A DNA stretch of 64,000 nt, taken from JBBQVS01 sp964250805. Its GTDB lineage: Bacteria > Chloroflexota > Ktedonobacteria > Ktedonobacterales > Ktedonobacteraceae. Positions 42,719-51,693 of the stretch are shown here, piece by piece. The stretch lies in contig CAXUHG010000010.1 of the NCBI GenBank assembly GCA_964250805.1, forward strand, positions 11,876 through 75,875. The letters run 5' to 3'. The notes under the pieces were generated by a model. The model was not told where the DNA came from and ran no database searches. It was given only the letters and a program-made list of their open reading frames with translations. The number at the start of each line of letters is the position of its first letter. Position 1 is the stretch's first letter. A program made the translations under genes and the position numbers.

Positions 42719-45535
42719 ATGAAGGAGCAACAGGCGTCGCCGTTATCGGCACTGGGGACTATGGGGCGGCGCGATTTTATCAAGTTTGCAGGTGCGTTAG
42801 GCTTATCAATGGGAGCTATTGAGGCTCTATTGACGCAGCAAGGTGTCGCGCTAGCGGCTGCGCAAGATGTTACGGCAGGACTCGCAGGCTATTGGGGCTT
42901 CGACGAAGCAAATGGTACCAACGCCAACGACTCTTCGGGCAATAACAATAACGCTACTCTAAATGGTGGACCAACAAGGACTGTTGGCAAGGTCAAGGCA
43001 TCTCTCCACTTCGACGGCAAGGGTACCACTGTTGACACGAACAAAAACGTTCTCAACACAGGAGGTAGCTACTCCGTTGCCGCATGGGTGCAGCTCACGA
43101 ATGATGGCAACTGGGCAACCGCTGTGAGCCAGGATGGTGCCAACGTGAGTGGTTTCTTCTTGCAGTATACCAATCCAACAGCAGGTGCCGATGGTGGCAA
43201 ATTTGCCTTTAGCCTCGTCGGTGCCGACTCTACCTCTAGCGGCACTATTCGCGCAACCTCACCTTTTCGACCACTTACCAACGTCTGGTATCATCTCGTC
43301 GGTGTGCATGACGCTGGTGCCAATACAAGCAAGCTCTATGTGAATGGCGCGTTGGTGGCTACGCAATCGGTACCCGCTGCATGGAATGCTACAGGTGAGA
43401 CCGTTATCGGTAGAGCCAAATGGGGAGGCGGACCAGTTGACTTCTGGCCTGGCAAGATCGACGATGTACGCGTCTACAATCGCGCTCTCAGTGATTCAGA
43501 CGTGAGCAGTATCTATGATGCCGCACCAGCAATCACTCCCGTTCGTCCGCCCGCCGTGCCCTTAATTGTACGTAGCCCGTATGTAAGTACATGGCAAACT
43601 TCCGATGTTGCCCCTGGTACATGGTCCACCTTCTGGACTGGCAGCGTCAAGGCTATCACTGGCATCGCACGCATTGATGGCAACGCTTACATCTTCTTAG
43701 GTGCCCCTGGTAATATTGGTACGACGCAAAATATGACACAGACACAGCTTGAGATTACGCCGACGCAATCGCGCTACACCTTTCAAGGCGGCGGCGTGAC
43801 GCTCAACGTCAACTTCCTATCACCCGTCGAGGCAACGGACTTGCAGCGTCTCTCGATACCATTCGGCTATATCTTCGCACAGGCGCAGAGCAACGATGGC
43901 AACAACCACACCGTTCAACTCTACTTCGACATTTCAGCGGAATGGGCGCATGGCACTGATACCACCCTCGTTACCTGGAACAGCGAACAGGTGGGGCACT
44001 CAAACGGCAACCTGACTGCTCTCTCCGTCACACCTAACTCACCGCAGACGCTCGCTGAAACCAACGACTATCCCTCCTGGGGCACGGCTGTCTGGGCTAC
44101 TAATAGCCAGTCGAACGTCTCTTCGCAAATTGGTGCCGATACCGACGTGCGCTCATTAGCCGTCAGTCAAGGCACGCTTAACAATAGTGTCGATGGCAAC
44201 AAGCCACGTGCCATCAATGATCACTGGCCTGTCTTCGCCTTTAGCTACGATCTTGGCTCTATCGGTGGACAGGCGAATAGCCCAGCCGTGTTTGTGCTGG
44301 GGCATGTGCGCGAACCAGCCGTGAGCTATCTAGGCAACAGCGTACCTTCGCTCTGGCAATCCTACTGGTCAAGCTGGGAGGCCATGCTCGCCTTTGCCTA
44401 CGACGATGCAGGAGCAGCACTCAACCGCGCAAATGCGCTGGATGATAGTATCACAGCGGCGGCGACGCAAGCCAACGGCGTGAACTACGCCGCCCTCTGT
44501 TCGCTCGCTTTACGGCAAGCATTCGGTGGTGTAGAACTGGTTGGCACGACCAATACGCCCTGGCTGTTCCTCAAAGAGATCAGCAGCGATGGCAACGTCT
44601 CCACGGTTGACGTAGTATATCCTGGTATACCTGTTTTCTACTACACCAACCCATACCTGGTTCGTCTGTTGCTCGATCCCATTATTGCCTACTCAGAGAG
44701 CGGCGGTTGGCCTAAAACGTTCGCTGTTCACGACCTCGGCTCGTCCTACCCCAACGCCACTGGACACAACGATGGCAACGAGGAGGATATGCCTATCGAA
44801 GAGTCGGCAAACATGCTGATTATGACAGCAGCCTATCTGCATCAGGCAAGTGCTAGCGACGCGAACGCTTATGCGAACGCACACTACAAAATTCTCAAGC
44901 AGTGGGCTGATTACCTCGTAGCCAACACGCTCGATCCAGCGAATCAGAACCAGACCGACGACTTCACGGGCTTTATTGCTCATAGCTCAAACCTTGCTCT
45001 GAAAGGCATTCTAGGTGTTGGCGCGATGGGGCAGGTCGCCAATTTCGCGGGCAACAGCGGAGACGCTCAATACTACTCTGGGCAGGCGAGTAGTTTGATT
45101 AGTCAATGGGTCACGAAATCGCAGGACTCCTCAAACCAGCACCTGAAACTTGCCTACGATCAAGACGGTACATGGAGCCTGAAATACAATGCCTTCCCTG
45201 ACAAACTGCTCGGCCTGAACCTCATTCCGACATCGGTACTACAGGAAGAGGCGGCATGGTATAGCGGCAAGGAAAACCAGTACGGTATTCCACTCGATAA
45301 TCGTCATACCTACACCAAAGCCGACTGGGAGATGTGGACAGCGGCCTCAACCACCGATCCCAACTTACGCCAATTCTTTGTAGACTCGCTCTATGCATTC
45401 GCCAACACCACCAGTTCGCGCGTCCCGTTCACGGACTGGTACGACACTCTCAGCGATACGCAGAGTGGTTTCCAGGCGCGTCCCGTCATAGGTGGCCTGT
45501 TCTCTATTCTCGCACGGGTGAAGAGCGGGAATTAG
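42719..45535 (+). CDS. Tat-exported glutaminase-A family protein with LamG-like domain
   Basis: 938 residues. Twin-arginine signal (GRRDFIKFAGALGLSMG, then ALA). About 40-260: concanavalin-A/LamG-like lectin domain (GYWGFDEANGTNANDSSGN, WHHLVGVHD-like WYHLVGVHDAG). From about 270: the DUF4964/5127/4965/1793 set of the fungal and bacterial glutaminase A family, including PLIVRSPYVSTWQTSD, YAALCSLALRQAFGG and GHNDGNEEDMPIEESANM. The protein is probably folded before export and acts outside. Whether it cleaves glutamine or glycans is unsure. AAAGGAGG before ATG 42719. Confidence 0.88.
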   Translation: MKEQQASPLSALGTMGRRDFIKFAGALGLSMGAIEALLTQQGVALAAAQDVTAGLAGYWGFDEANGTNANDSSGNNNNATLNGGPTRTVGKVKASLHFDGKGTTVDTNKNVLNTGGSYSVAAWVQLTNDGNWATAVSQDGANVSGFFLQYTNPTAGADGGKFAFSLVGADSTSSGTIRATSPFRPLTNVWYHLVGVHDAGANTSKLYVNGALVATQSVPAAWNATGETVIGRAKWGGGPVDFWPGKIDDVRVYNRALSDSDVSSIYDAAPAITPVRPPAVPLIVRSPYVSTWQTSDVAPGTWSTFWTGSVKAITGIARIDGNAYIFLGAPGNIGTTQNMTQTQLEITPTQSRYTFQGGGVTLNVNFLSPVEATDLQRLSIPFGYIFAQAQSNDGNNHTVQLYFDISAEWAHGTDTTLVTWNSEQVGHSNGNLTALSVTPNSPQTLAETNDYPSWGTAVWATNSQSNVSSQIGADTDVRSLAVSQGTLNNSVDGNKPRAINDHWPVFAFSYDLGSIGGQANSPAVFVLGHVREPAVSYLGNSVPSLWQSYWSSWEAMLAFAYDDAGAALNRANALDDSITAAATQANGVNYAALCSLALRQAFGGVELVGTTNTPWLFLKEISSDGNVSTVDVVYPGIPVFYYTNPYLVRLLLDPIIAYSESGGWPKTFAVHDLGSSYPNATGHNDGNEEDMPIEESANMLIMTAAYLHQASASDANAYANAHYKILKQWADYLVANTLDPANQNQTDDFTGFIAHSSNLALKGILGVGAMGQVANFAGNSGDAQYYSGQASSLISQWVTKSQDSSNQHLKLAYDQDGTWSLKYNAFPDKLLGLNLIPTSVLQEEAAWYSGKENQYGIPLDNRHTYTKADWEMWTAASTTDPNLRQFFVDSLYAFANTTSSRVPFTDWYDTLSDTQSGFQARPVIGGLFSILARVKSGN

Positions 45536-45541
45536 AGTTTT

Positions 45542-45666
45542 CGTAGGGACCAGATGTATCCCGTCCGTCCGCGTGATTTATCACATGAGATCATGCATGA
45601 GAGATGGTTCGCAAGAATCTCGCTCAATAAATTGAGCCAGCGGACGCGATACATCTGGTCCCTACG
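45542..45666. repeat. REP/BIME element, subfamily A
   Basis: Ends CGTAGGGACCAGATGTATCC and inverse; inner dyads GCGTGATTTATCAC and GCTCAATAAATTGAGC. 125 bp, beginning 6 bases after the glutaminase-family stop. Confidence 0.87.
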
Positions 45667-45690
45667 CAATAACTGCAAGGTTACAAGATA

Positions 45691-45734
45691 TAGGATAGAA
45701 CAGACGCACCAATTGGTACGTCTGCTCTATCCTA
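45691..45734. terminator. Hairpin after the REP element
   Basis: TAGGATAGAACAGACGC against ACGTCTGCTCTATCCTA with the central ACCAATTGGT; two G-U compatible mismatches. Confidence 0.6.
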
Positions 45735-46058
45735 ACGAATATATCCTCAAATTCAGTATGGTATAATTCTCAATAAAAGACACGCAATATATCATTTAAG
45801 CTCAGCCGCGAGGCACACAGGAACGGACCATTTGAGCGGAGTGCCTCGCATGGCTTCAGAAGAGGGACGCGCATGATTTGGTTCAAACAGGAATTGAAAC
45901 AGGTCGTATTGACCCCTACCAAAGTGGGGGTAGATATGTCTAAAGGGCGTGTGGGGTCTGTCAGAGGATCGCAAGTAATTTATATGTAGAAATCTTCTAT
46001 TGGTGATGAATGTTGAGAAAAGGTTCAAAAATAGCAAGACGAGATCAATGAGGACGAG

Positions 46059-46086
46059 GGCGTAATGAATTATAGTCCCTACAGAG
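46059..46086. repeat. Single REP unit, subfamily B
   Basis: Inverse strand reads GTAGGGACTATAATTCATTA then CGCCCTC: GTAG foot with a GGG/CCC stem. No partner found to its left. Confidence 0.65.
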
Positions 46087-46120
46087 TTCAATCCTGTAAA
46101 TGTAGCAGGAATTGACGATT

Positions 46121-46243
46121 TGTAGGGGCTTTAATTTATTACGCCTGCGAGCGGTTGACAATGATGAAGAGGATTGAGGAACGTTCCCAATGGATGAAAA
46201 ATGATCAATGGCTGAGAGGGTGTGATGAAATCAGACCCATACA
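46121..46243. repeat. REP/BIME element, subfamily B
   Basis: Left TGTAGGGGCTTTAATTTATT; right end inverse reads GTATGGGTCTGATTTCATCA (GTAT, not GTAG). 123 bp. Confidence 0.7.
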
Positions 46244-46287
46244 CTATTTCTACGTCCCCCACCGATCTCGTTAAGGGCTTGAGCCAC

Positions 46288-46315
46288 GGGTCTGATTTCA
46301 TCACACCCTCTCAGC
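46288..46315. repeat. Third subfamily B unit
   Basis: GGGTCTGATTTCATCACACC then CTCTCAGC, an exact 28-bp inverse of 46211-46238. The GTAG foot is lost. Confidence 0.7.
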
Positions 46316-46371
46316 AATAGATCAGCCAGCAGGATGCAGAGAAGTTGAGCCACGTAGCAGCAAAACCTGCT

Positions 46372-46622
46372 CTAGTCCAGCTTCCAGCCTGATTGGGGAT
46401 GCAATTTATCCTCTTGCCACTTCGCAGGATTGTTTACTATGTATGTGCGGCGTCTAGCTCTCCAGCGTCACGAATGATGCGCTCGAAGAAGTCTCGGTGC
46501 CAGCCGAAGCCTGTCATTTTCTCATCGCTACGCCGGACATAGTAACTCGTCACTCCTTTGAACGTTCGCACTATTTCAGCGACCATTTGGCAGCGATAGG
46601 GTGATTTCCGGTACATCTGCAT
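46372..46622 (-). pseudogene. Truncated, frameshifted RAYT
   Basis: The C-terminal part of a second REP-associated tyrosine transposase: EIVRTFKGVTSYYVRRS, FGWHRDFFERIIRDAGELDA, then after a -1/+2 frame change TYIVNNPAKWQEDK and a stop at 46372. The N-terminal half with the HUH motif is absent, and the catalytic Tyr position reads Phe (DFFERIIR against RLYEHVIR in the intact gene). Confidence 0.85.
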
Positions 46623-46811
46623 CTTATTGGGGTCTGAGTATTAATGGACCGGAAAACAACGATAAGAAATTTTGGGATTGTCTTAACCTCTTTATTCCCA
46701 CAAGACCTATATGAACTGTATAGGTGATATGCAGTGTATGACGTGCCAAATTGTATATGCGATAACGAACGTTATCATGTCTACAAGCTCTTAGAGTGGT
46801 TTTACGTACTG

Positions 46812-47165
46812 TTAGCCCATACTCAACTCGAATGACCCTATGGTCAATCCCTCTCGGTTCGCAATCTCTGTTCCCAACGTGCATAGTGGCTTGCAGGCCT
46901 CGGCGAGGGCCATTCCACTTTCGGTGAGCGAGTAGACTACTTTCGGGGGAACTTCTTTGAAGTCCTGCCGAATCGCGATGTTGTCCGCCACCATCTCTTT
47001 CAGCTCCTGGATGAGCATCTTCTCGCTGACTCCCCCAACGAGCCTTCGCAACTCGCCGAACCGCTTGGGTCCACTGGCGAGTCGCCACAGGACGAGAAAC
47101 TTCCACTTGCCCTCGATCAGTTCGAGAACGACATCAAGACCACAGGAATAGTGTGTCTTCTTCAT
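46812..47165 (-). CDS. HxlR-family transcriptional regulator
   Basis: 117 residues, winged-helix HxlR/MarR-like dimeric repressor. Conserved N-terminal Cys8 (HYSCGLDVVLELIEGKWKFLVLW), then FGELRRLVGGVSEKMLIQELKEM and the wing PPKVVYSLTESG. Family members such as YodB sense quinones or aldehydes through this Cys. ATG 47165 has AAGGAG nine bases upstream. Divergent from an NADPH oxidoreductase gene with a matching operator between. Confidence 0.92.
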   Translation of the reverse strand: MKKTHYSCGLDVVLELIEGKWKFLVLWRLASGPKRFGELRRLVGGVSEKMLIQELKEMVADNIAIRQDFKEVPPKVVYSLTESGMALAEACKPLCTLGTEIANREGLTIGSFELSMG

Positions 47166-47317
47166 ACCTGGTAACTCCTTCTCCCTTCTCAAATGGTGAG
47201 GACCTCCATAGAGAACAGTGCCGGGTACCCTTCTCCCTTCCTCGGAAGCACTGGCAAAGAGCGGTCCTCACAAACACCCTCCATGAGCCTTTTTTCGAGC
47301 GCTTCATGCCTAAATGA

Positions 47318-47337
47318 TACTTACAAAAAAGTTAGTA
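47318..47337. promoter_or_regulatory. Candidate HxlR operator
   Basis: TACTTAC - 6 bases - GTTAGTA, a dyad with one mismatch, just before the -35 of the oxidoreductase promoter and between the two divergent genes. It resembles known HxlR/YodB operators (TACT-n-AGTA type). Confidence 0.6.
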
Positions 47338-47338
47338 C

Positions 47339-47367
47339 TTGTCAGAAGGTAATCTCTCTTCTATACT
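47339..47367 (+). promoter_or_regulatory. Sigma-70-type promoter of the oxidoreductase gene
   Basis: TTGTCA (47339), 17-base spacer, TATACT (47362-47367). The leader then runs about 95 bases to the TTG start. Confidence 0.6.
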
Positions 47368-47469
47368 TTATCACAGTGGTTGCGGAAACACAAAACGCAC
47401 GCCTCTCAACCAAGAAAACACACGGGATCGCTCAGCTCTTCGCGAAGAGCGGTAAGAAAGGAGCATACT

Positions 47470-48132
47470 TTGAAGATTGGAATCGTTGGTGCCGGCAACA
47501 TTGGCGGCACGTTGACCCGTCGTCTCACAGCCCTTGGGCACACCGTTCTGGTTGCCAACTCGAGAGGCCCAGAGAGTCTGGAAAAATTGGCAGCCGAGAC
47601 TGGTGCCGTACCAGTACCCATTACTGAGATCGCTCAAGACGTCGATATGGTCATCGTGTCCATCCCCCTGAAGAACATTCCGAGCCTGCCCAGCGGAGTC
47701 CTTGATGTTCTTCCCGCAGGCGTGGTGGTCGTCGATACCAGCAACTACCAACCAAAACAGCGCGATGGCAAGATCGAGGAGATCGAGAACGGCATGACCG
47801 AGAGCCGATGGACCGAAGCTCACCTCGGTCACCCAGTGGTCAAGGCATTCAATACCATCTTTGCCAGACACCTGCTGACGCTCGGCAAACCCAGTGGGAC
47901 TCCTGGCCGAACCGCGCTGCCAGTGGCCGGCGATGACGCTTCGGCAAAGACTGTCGTGATCAAATTGATAAATCAACTCGGCTTCGATGCGGTCGATGCT
48001 GGTGGTCTGGACGATTCCTGGCAGATGCAAATGGGGACGCCGGTGAGTGGTCACTCAGAGCTGGACAGCGAAGGCGTCCGAAAGGCACTCGCCGCTACAA
48101 GCCCGGAGCGCCCCGCTGAGTGGCGTGCCTGA
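47470..48132 (+). CDS. NADPH:F420 oxidoreductase-like protein
   Basis: 220 residues with a Rossmann fold: KIGIVGAGNIGGTLTRRL, LVANSRGPESL, MVIVSIPLKNI, VVDTSNYQP, HPVVKAFNT and the C-terminal GGLDDSWQMQ. This matches F420-dependent NADP reductases and related NADP-binding proteins. It starts at TTG 47470 with AAGGAG about 8 bases upstream. Probably induced by electrophile stress through the divergent HxlR regulator, together with DoxX. Confidence 0.88.
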   Translation: MKIGIVGAGNIGGTLTRRLTALGHTVLVANSRGPESLEKLAAETGAVPVPITEIAQDVDMVIVSIPLKNIPSLPSGVLDVLPAGVVVVDTSNYQPKQRDGKIEEIENGMTESRWTEAHLGHPVVKAFNTIFARHLLTLGKPSGTPGRTALPVAGDDASAKTVVIKLINQLGFDAVDAGGLDDSWQMQMGTPVSGHSELDSEGVRKALAATSPERPAEWRA

Positions 48133-48294
48133 AGGAACACGACGACATGACTCCCTAGACAACGGGGCGAACCTCGGACACCTCTCGAAACGAAATTTGC
48201 ACATCTCAGGTCTCTGTGATCGTGAGTTTGATGAGACAGCGGAAAACAAAAATTGTTGCTTTTTTATTCTACAATAACAAGGAGAAAGAAGACT

Positions 48295-48660
48295 ATGTCA
48301 CGTATGAAGACACTCGGTCATTCACTGGTAGCAGGTATATTTATTATAAATGGATATGGTGCGTTTGCAGAACCGGGGGCGCGGGTTACCATGGTAGATC
48401 AGGCCGGTATTCCGGCTCCAAGACAAGCTGTCATCTTCAATGGTGCAGCAATGGTTGTTGGGGGGATCGCATTAGCTGTTGGGTTCTTGCCGAAACTTGC
48501 CGCCCTTGGATTGATAGGGTCACTTGTCCCTACCACGTTCGTCGGGCATCCTTTCTGGCAAGAGACAACACCACAAGCTCGTGCAATGCAACGAGGTCAA
48601 TTCTTGAAAAACCTCTCTATGATTGGTGGCTTGCTCCTCGTCCTCCTCGAAAAAGATTAA
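48295..48660 (+). CDS. DoxX-family membrane protein
   Basis: 121 residues with four hydrophobic helices (LVAGIFIINGYGAFA; AVIFNGAAMVVGGIALAVGF; AALGLIGSLVPTTFVGHPFW; LSMIGGLLLVLLE). The F-x-G-x-PFW turn and C-terminal helix fit DoxX/DUF417-like proteins, often linked to oxidant or thiol stress. AAGGAG before ATG 48295. Same strand as the oxidoreductase, 160 bases downstream. Confidence 0.85.
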   Translation: MSRMKTLGHSLVAGIFIINGYGAFAEPGARVTMVDQAGIPAPRQAVIFNGAAMVVGGIALAVGFLPKLAALGLIGSLVPTTFVGHPFWQETTPQARAMQRGQFLKNLSMIGGLLLVLLEKD

Positions 48661-49014
48661 GGATGTTCAATATGAGCGAGTCTGAGTAAAACAAAGTTGC
48701 CATGGTCGTTAGCGTATGTTTCTCCCAGATTGATATGGTCGCCCCATAGAGGGATCACCATATCAATCTGGGAGAAACATATGCTAAGGACGTTTCTCCC
48801 AGATTGATATGGGATCCCAAAATTGCATTTTTTACTTCGCTGGCATCTTTTCTATTCTTTAGTTTCTCTGAAAATCCTTAGCATGTTTTTTCGCATGGTT
48901 CATATCCCCCTTCTTGGGAAGAACCCGAACTGCTCGCGCAAGACGTGAGAGCCTTTTTCCGTCCACTACGCGAACGATGAAACACAAGCATAGAAAGCGT
49001 ACCTTGTTACGCCC
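48661..49014. other. Intergenic between convergent DoxX and kinase genes
   Basis: Contains the inverted repeat at 48711 and a third copy of its arm at 48791. Otherwise A/T- and C-rich sequence with no gene seen. Confidence 0.4.
48711..48785. terminator. Inverted repeat with an extra third arm
   Basis: Perfect 29-bp arms (48711-48739 against 48757-48785, 17-base loop). A third copy of TTTCTCCCAGATTGATATGG lies at 48793-48812. 50 bases past the DoxX stop. Confidence 0.65.
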
Positions 49015-51075
49015 CTATAATGTCGGCGTCAACGCCGCCTTCACAGGCGGCAACCGCACGCTCGGTATAGCCGCAGGCGAGTTTTGGACTAGTTTGATCT
49101 GGTGCGTATCGGAGGGCAGAGTATCGCTGTAGCTGACGGAAACTGTGACACTATCGGGGTTGATACCCGCTTGCTGCATGAGGTAGGTTTGCGTAGTTTT
49201 TGCCTTTGTGCCTTTGATGTGGTTGAGGATATCGTTTGTTTGCGCTGAGGAGATGTTGTATTCCACGACGCCACCGACAGCGATTTGCATTGTCACGACG
49301 CCATTATTATCTACGCTTTGCATTGCGGGTTGACCAATTTGCGTGGCGGAATTGAGCAATATGTAGCCACTGCCAAACTGTCGCTGTGCTTGCTGCGTTA
49401 AAAGAGTGCGTGCCAGACTTTGTACATCCGACCCCTTGAAGTACTCGATGGCACCCTGCTCCTTCATCGTTACCGTCACAGTGTCGCTCACTGAGCCTAC
49501 GTCTGGCGTTGGTGTCGGATCACCATCGACGAAGTTTATAGCACCAACGGTTGTCGCATTGTCGGCTCGTGCCTGTTTCGTCAAGTCAGCGGTAATCTGG
49601 GTGCGGAGGGATTGGCGCAATTGCACTGCAAGCGGGTCAACATCGGCGAATGCTACTACTCTTTTGCAGTCGAAGATACCTAGGATGCACTGTTTGCCCG
49701 TCGTGTTACTCTGCTGGCTCCCCGACTGCGTACTATTGAGAACAGAGGCGGGAATAGACGCCGTTCCTGCATCAATGCTGTGTACTGTTGGCTTCGCAGA
49801 TATGGTTAGCACTTTGGTTAGAGAATGCACCTGTGGGCTGATCGTCACGGTTGCCGTAATTGCACCGACAAAGGCATAATATCCCACAAGGCAGATGATG
49901 GCGATAAGCGCGAGAATGGCGAACGAGAGGAAGGCGAAGATTGAGCCTTTTTTACGCCCCTGTCGCTTTGGTCTACGGGCAACGGGACCAGTAACGCCCG
50001 CTCTTGTTGCGCTTGACCGCTGGGAGTTCGGCAAATAAGCGGGATCGACAAGAGATGTAGGTGCGTTATAGTCTTCGCCTCTAAAGTTGCTTACTGGCCT
50101 TGCCATCGCCGCCATCCCAACAACCTCTTCCTTGCTCTGTACAATTGGCTGGGAACCTGTAACACCGCGAGGCGTTTCGTCGCTCTCACTATCAAAGGTG
50201 GTAGTTGGTGGAGCAACTTTGGGAGTAACAACAGCTTTATATGCCTGCTCGAAGACACGTAGTAGCTCATCAGCATTCGGGAAACGCTCATCTAGTTGAC
50301 GGGCGGTACAGTGATTGACGACGTAGGCCATCGGCGACGGCAACTGTACAGGATTCCCCTCACCGGGTAAGTGACCTGTGAGCATTTGATAGAGAATAAT
50401 GCCGAGAGAGTAGATATCGTTGCTGGGTGCTGCAACGCCATTGAGCCGTTCCGGTGCCATATACTCGATAGTGCCGACCTCTTTGCCCGACTGCGTTAGC
50501 TCTGGCTCTGCCGTCGCCATGCCCTGAATCGAGGCAATACCAAAGTCGATGAGGCGCACATACACCTGCTCGCCGCCCTCTTCTTTATCGAGCAGAACAT
50601 TGCCAGGCTTCAAGTCACGATGTATCACGCCACGTTTATGAATATAGGAAACGGCACGCACAAGGGCGGAGAAGAGAAGATGCACTTCGGCAAGCGACAT
50701 GGGTCCGCTCTGCAAGCGTTGCGCCAATGTGCCACCGTCGATATAAGGAGTCACGAGAAAGAGGCGTCCCTGATCCTCGCCAAACTCGACCAGCGACAGA
50801 ATATGCTCATGCTTCAGATGGGCACTCACCTCGGCCTCACGTAGAAAGCGTTTCCGCACGGTGATATCATGTATCAGGTCAGCACGAATAATCTTCACCG
50901 CCACTTCGCGCCCGAACGCGCTACGCTGACGTGCAAGATAGACCTCGCCCATGCCTCCTTCGTCGATGCGGCGCACCAGCTCGTAGTTACCAAAGAAGCG
51001 TTGTTCTCTGCTCGCCCGTTGCCCGTTGCCACCGAAGGCACGTTGTTCTTTCAGGGGACCGTGTTGTTCTCTCAT
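49015..51075 (-). CDS. Membrane Ser/Thr protein kinase without PASTA
   Basis: 686 residues. Kinase domain (about 25-280): IDEGGMGEVYLAR, VAVKIIRAD, catalytic VIHRDLKPGNVLLD, DFGIASI, and the activation region VGTIEYMAPERL. Then a Pro/Ser-rich linker, a transmembrane helix (FAFLSFAILALIAIICLVGY) and an outer region of about 280 residues beginning ATVTISPQVHSLTKVL. That region reads like a baseplate-J/gp47-like beta-rich domain, but I am not sure. ATG 51075 is used; an in-frame TTG three codons upstream is possible. No cognate phosphatase is adjacent. Confidence 0.9.
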   Translation of the reverse strand: MREQHGPLKEQRAFGGNGQRASREQRFFGNYELVRRIDEGGMGEVYLARQRSAFGREVAVKIIRADLIHDITVRKRFLREAEVSAHLKHEHILSLVEFGEDQGRLFLVTPYIDGGTLAQRLQSGPMSLAEVHLLFSALVRAVSYIHKRGVIHRDLKPGNVLLDKEEGGEQVYVRLIDFGIASIQGMATAEPELTQSGKEVGTIEYMAPERLNGVAAPSNDIYSLGIILYQMLTGHLPGEGNPVQLPSPMAYVVNHCTARQLDERFPNADELLRVFEQAYKAVVTPKVAPPTTTFDSESDETPRGVTGSQPIVQSKEEVVGMAAMARPVSNFRGEDYNAPTSLVDPAYLPNSQRSSATRAGVTGPVARRPKRQGRKKGSIFAFLSFAILALIAIICLVGYYAFVGAITATVTISPQVHSLTKVLTISAKPTVHSIDAGTASIPASVLNSTQSGSQQSNTTGKQCILGIFDCKRVVAFADVDPLAVQLRQSLRTQITADLTKQARADNATTVGAINFVDGDPTPTPDVGSVSDTVTVTMKEQGAIEYFKGSDVQSLARTLLTQQAQRQFGSGYILLNSATQIGQPAMQSVDNNGVVTMQIAVGGVVEYNISSAQTNDILNHIKGTKAKTTQTYLMQQAGINPDSVTVSVSYSDTLPSDTHQIKLVQNSPAAIPSVRLPPVKAALTPTL

Positions 51076-51305
51076 ATCTACCAATTTGGAAGTCTCTTAC
51101 CGCGATTAGTTCGGTGCAGAATAGCATGGCTCTCTCATGCATTTTTGCTTCTCCACCTACTATGACGCATAAAGTACAGATATATTAAAAAACTCTGTTC
51201 CTGTATAATTTACGAGCATGGAAGGTCAATGTTGCTATTTTTTCATTTGTACGGGTCTGATATCTACGTCCTCAGTATGTAATGATAGGGGAGATGAGGT
51301 AGAGA
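51076..51305. other. Intergenic upstream of the kinase
   Basis: The kinase leader and promoter region, A/T-rich near 51180-51220; no gene seen. Confidence 0.4.
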
Positions 51306-51426
51306 GTAGGGGTCTGATTCATCACACCCTCGTCCCCATCGATCCTGTTCCCAACAATTGTATATGTCCTTCAATTCCTGCCACTATGATCAACGGTGAC
51401 GAGGGTGTAATGAATTAGACCCCTAC
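51306..51426. repeat. REP/BIME element, subfamily B
   Basis: Ends GTAGGGGTCTGATTCATCAC and the inverse of GTAGGGGTCTAATTCATTAC, 121 bp. Stem GGGT/ACCC. The right terminus is the last part of the HicB gene. Confidence 0.85.
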
Positions 51427-51657
51427 AGCAATCGTCAATTCCAGCCCATCAACAGTTGGAAGTGGTAAATGTTGAGAAACGCGCAACAAAATCCACTCCT
51501 CCAGCACCTCTTCCAATTCCTCACGACAATCCTCAAGCGTTTCCGCGTTTGCATACACGCCATCAAAATCTGGTATCTCTCCATAGAACGAGTTATCCGA
51601 CAATAAAATCTCGTACCTTGCCTTGTGCATCGCAGCCTTAATATATTGTGTGAGCAT
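51415..51657 (-). CDS. HicB-like antitoxin-type protein
   Basis: 80 residues of the HicB-like fold: YEILLSDNSFYGEIPDFDGVYANAETLEDCREELEEVLEEWILL. In toxin-antitoxin pairs HicB neutralises the HicA RNase, but no HicA is adjacent; it is preceded by a methyltransferase 36 bases away. Its last three codons and stop (Val-Gly-Val-TAA) come from the REP element, so the natural C-terminus may have been changed. A solitary HicB may work as a regulator. Confidence 0.85.
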   Translation of the reverse strand: MLTQYIKAAMHKARYEILLSDNSFYGEIPDFDGVYANAETLEDCREELEEVLEEWILLRVSQHLPLPTVDGLELTIAVGV

Positions 51658-51693
51658 AGTATTTTTATCTCCTCATCTTTTTTGAATACAAAA

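Larger units (their letters stand above)
45735..46371. other. Repeat-rich intergenic region
   Basis: No supported gene. Holds a GCGAGGCAC/GTGCCTCGC dyad (45808-45849), a stray REP unit ending at 46086, a full subfamily B element and a third B unit, before the RAYT remnant. Confidence 0.5.

Noticed and set aside
45880..45901. GAATTGAAAC, as at the end of many CRISPR repeats
   Set aside because: Single occurrence, no repeated spacing and no cas genes in the window.
45792..46091. Open frame of 99 codons, partly hydrophobic, minus strand
   Set aside because: No ribosome-binding site, overlaps REP sequence, unlike any family I know.
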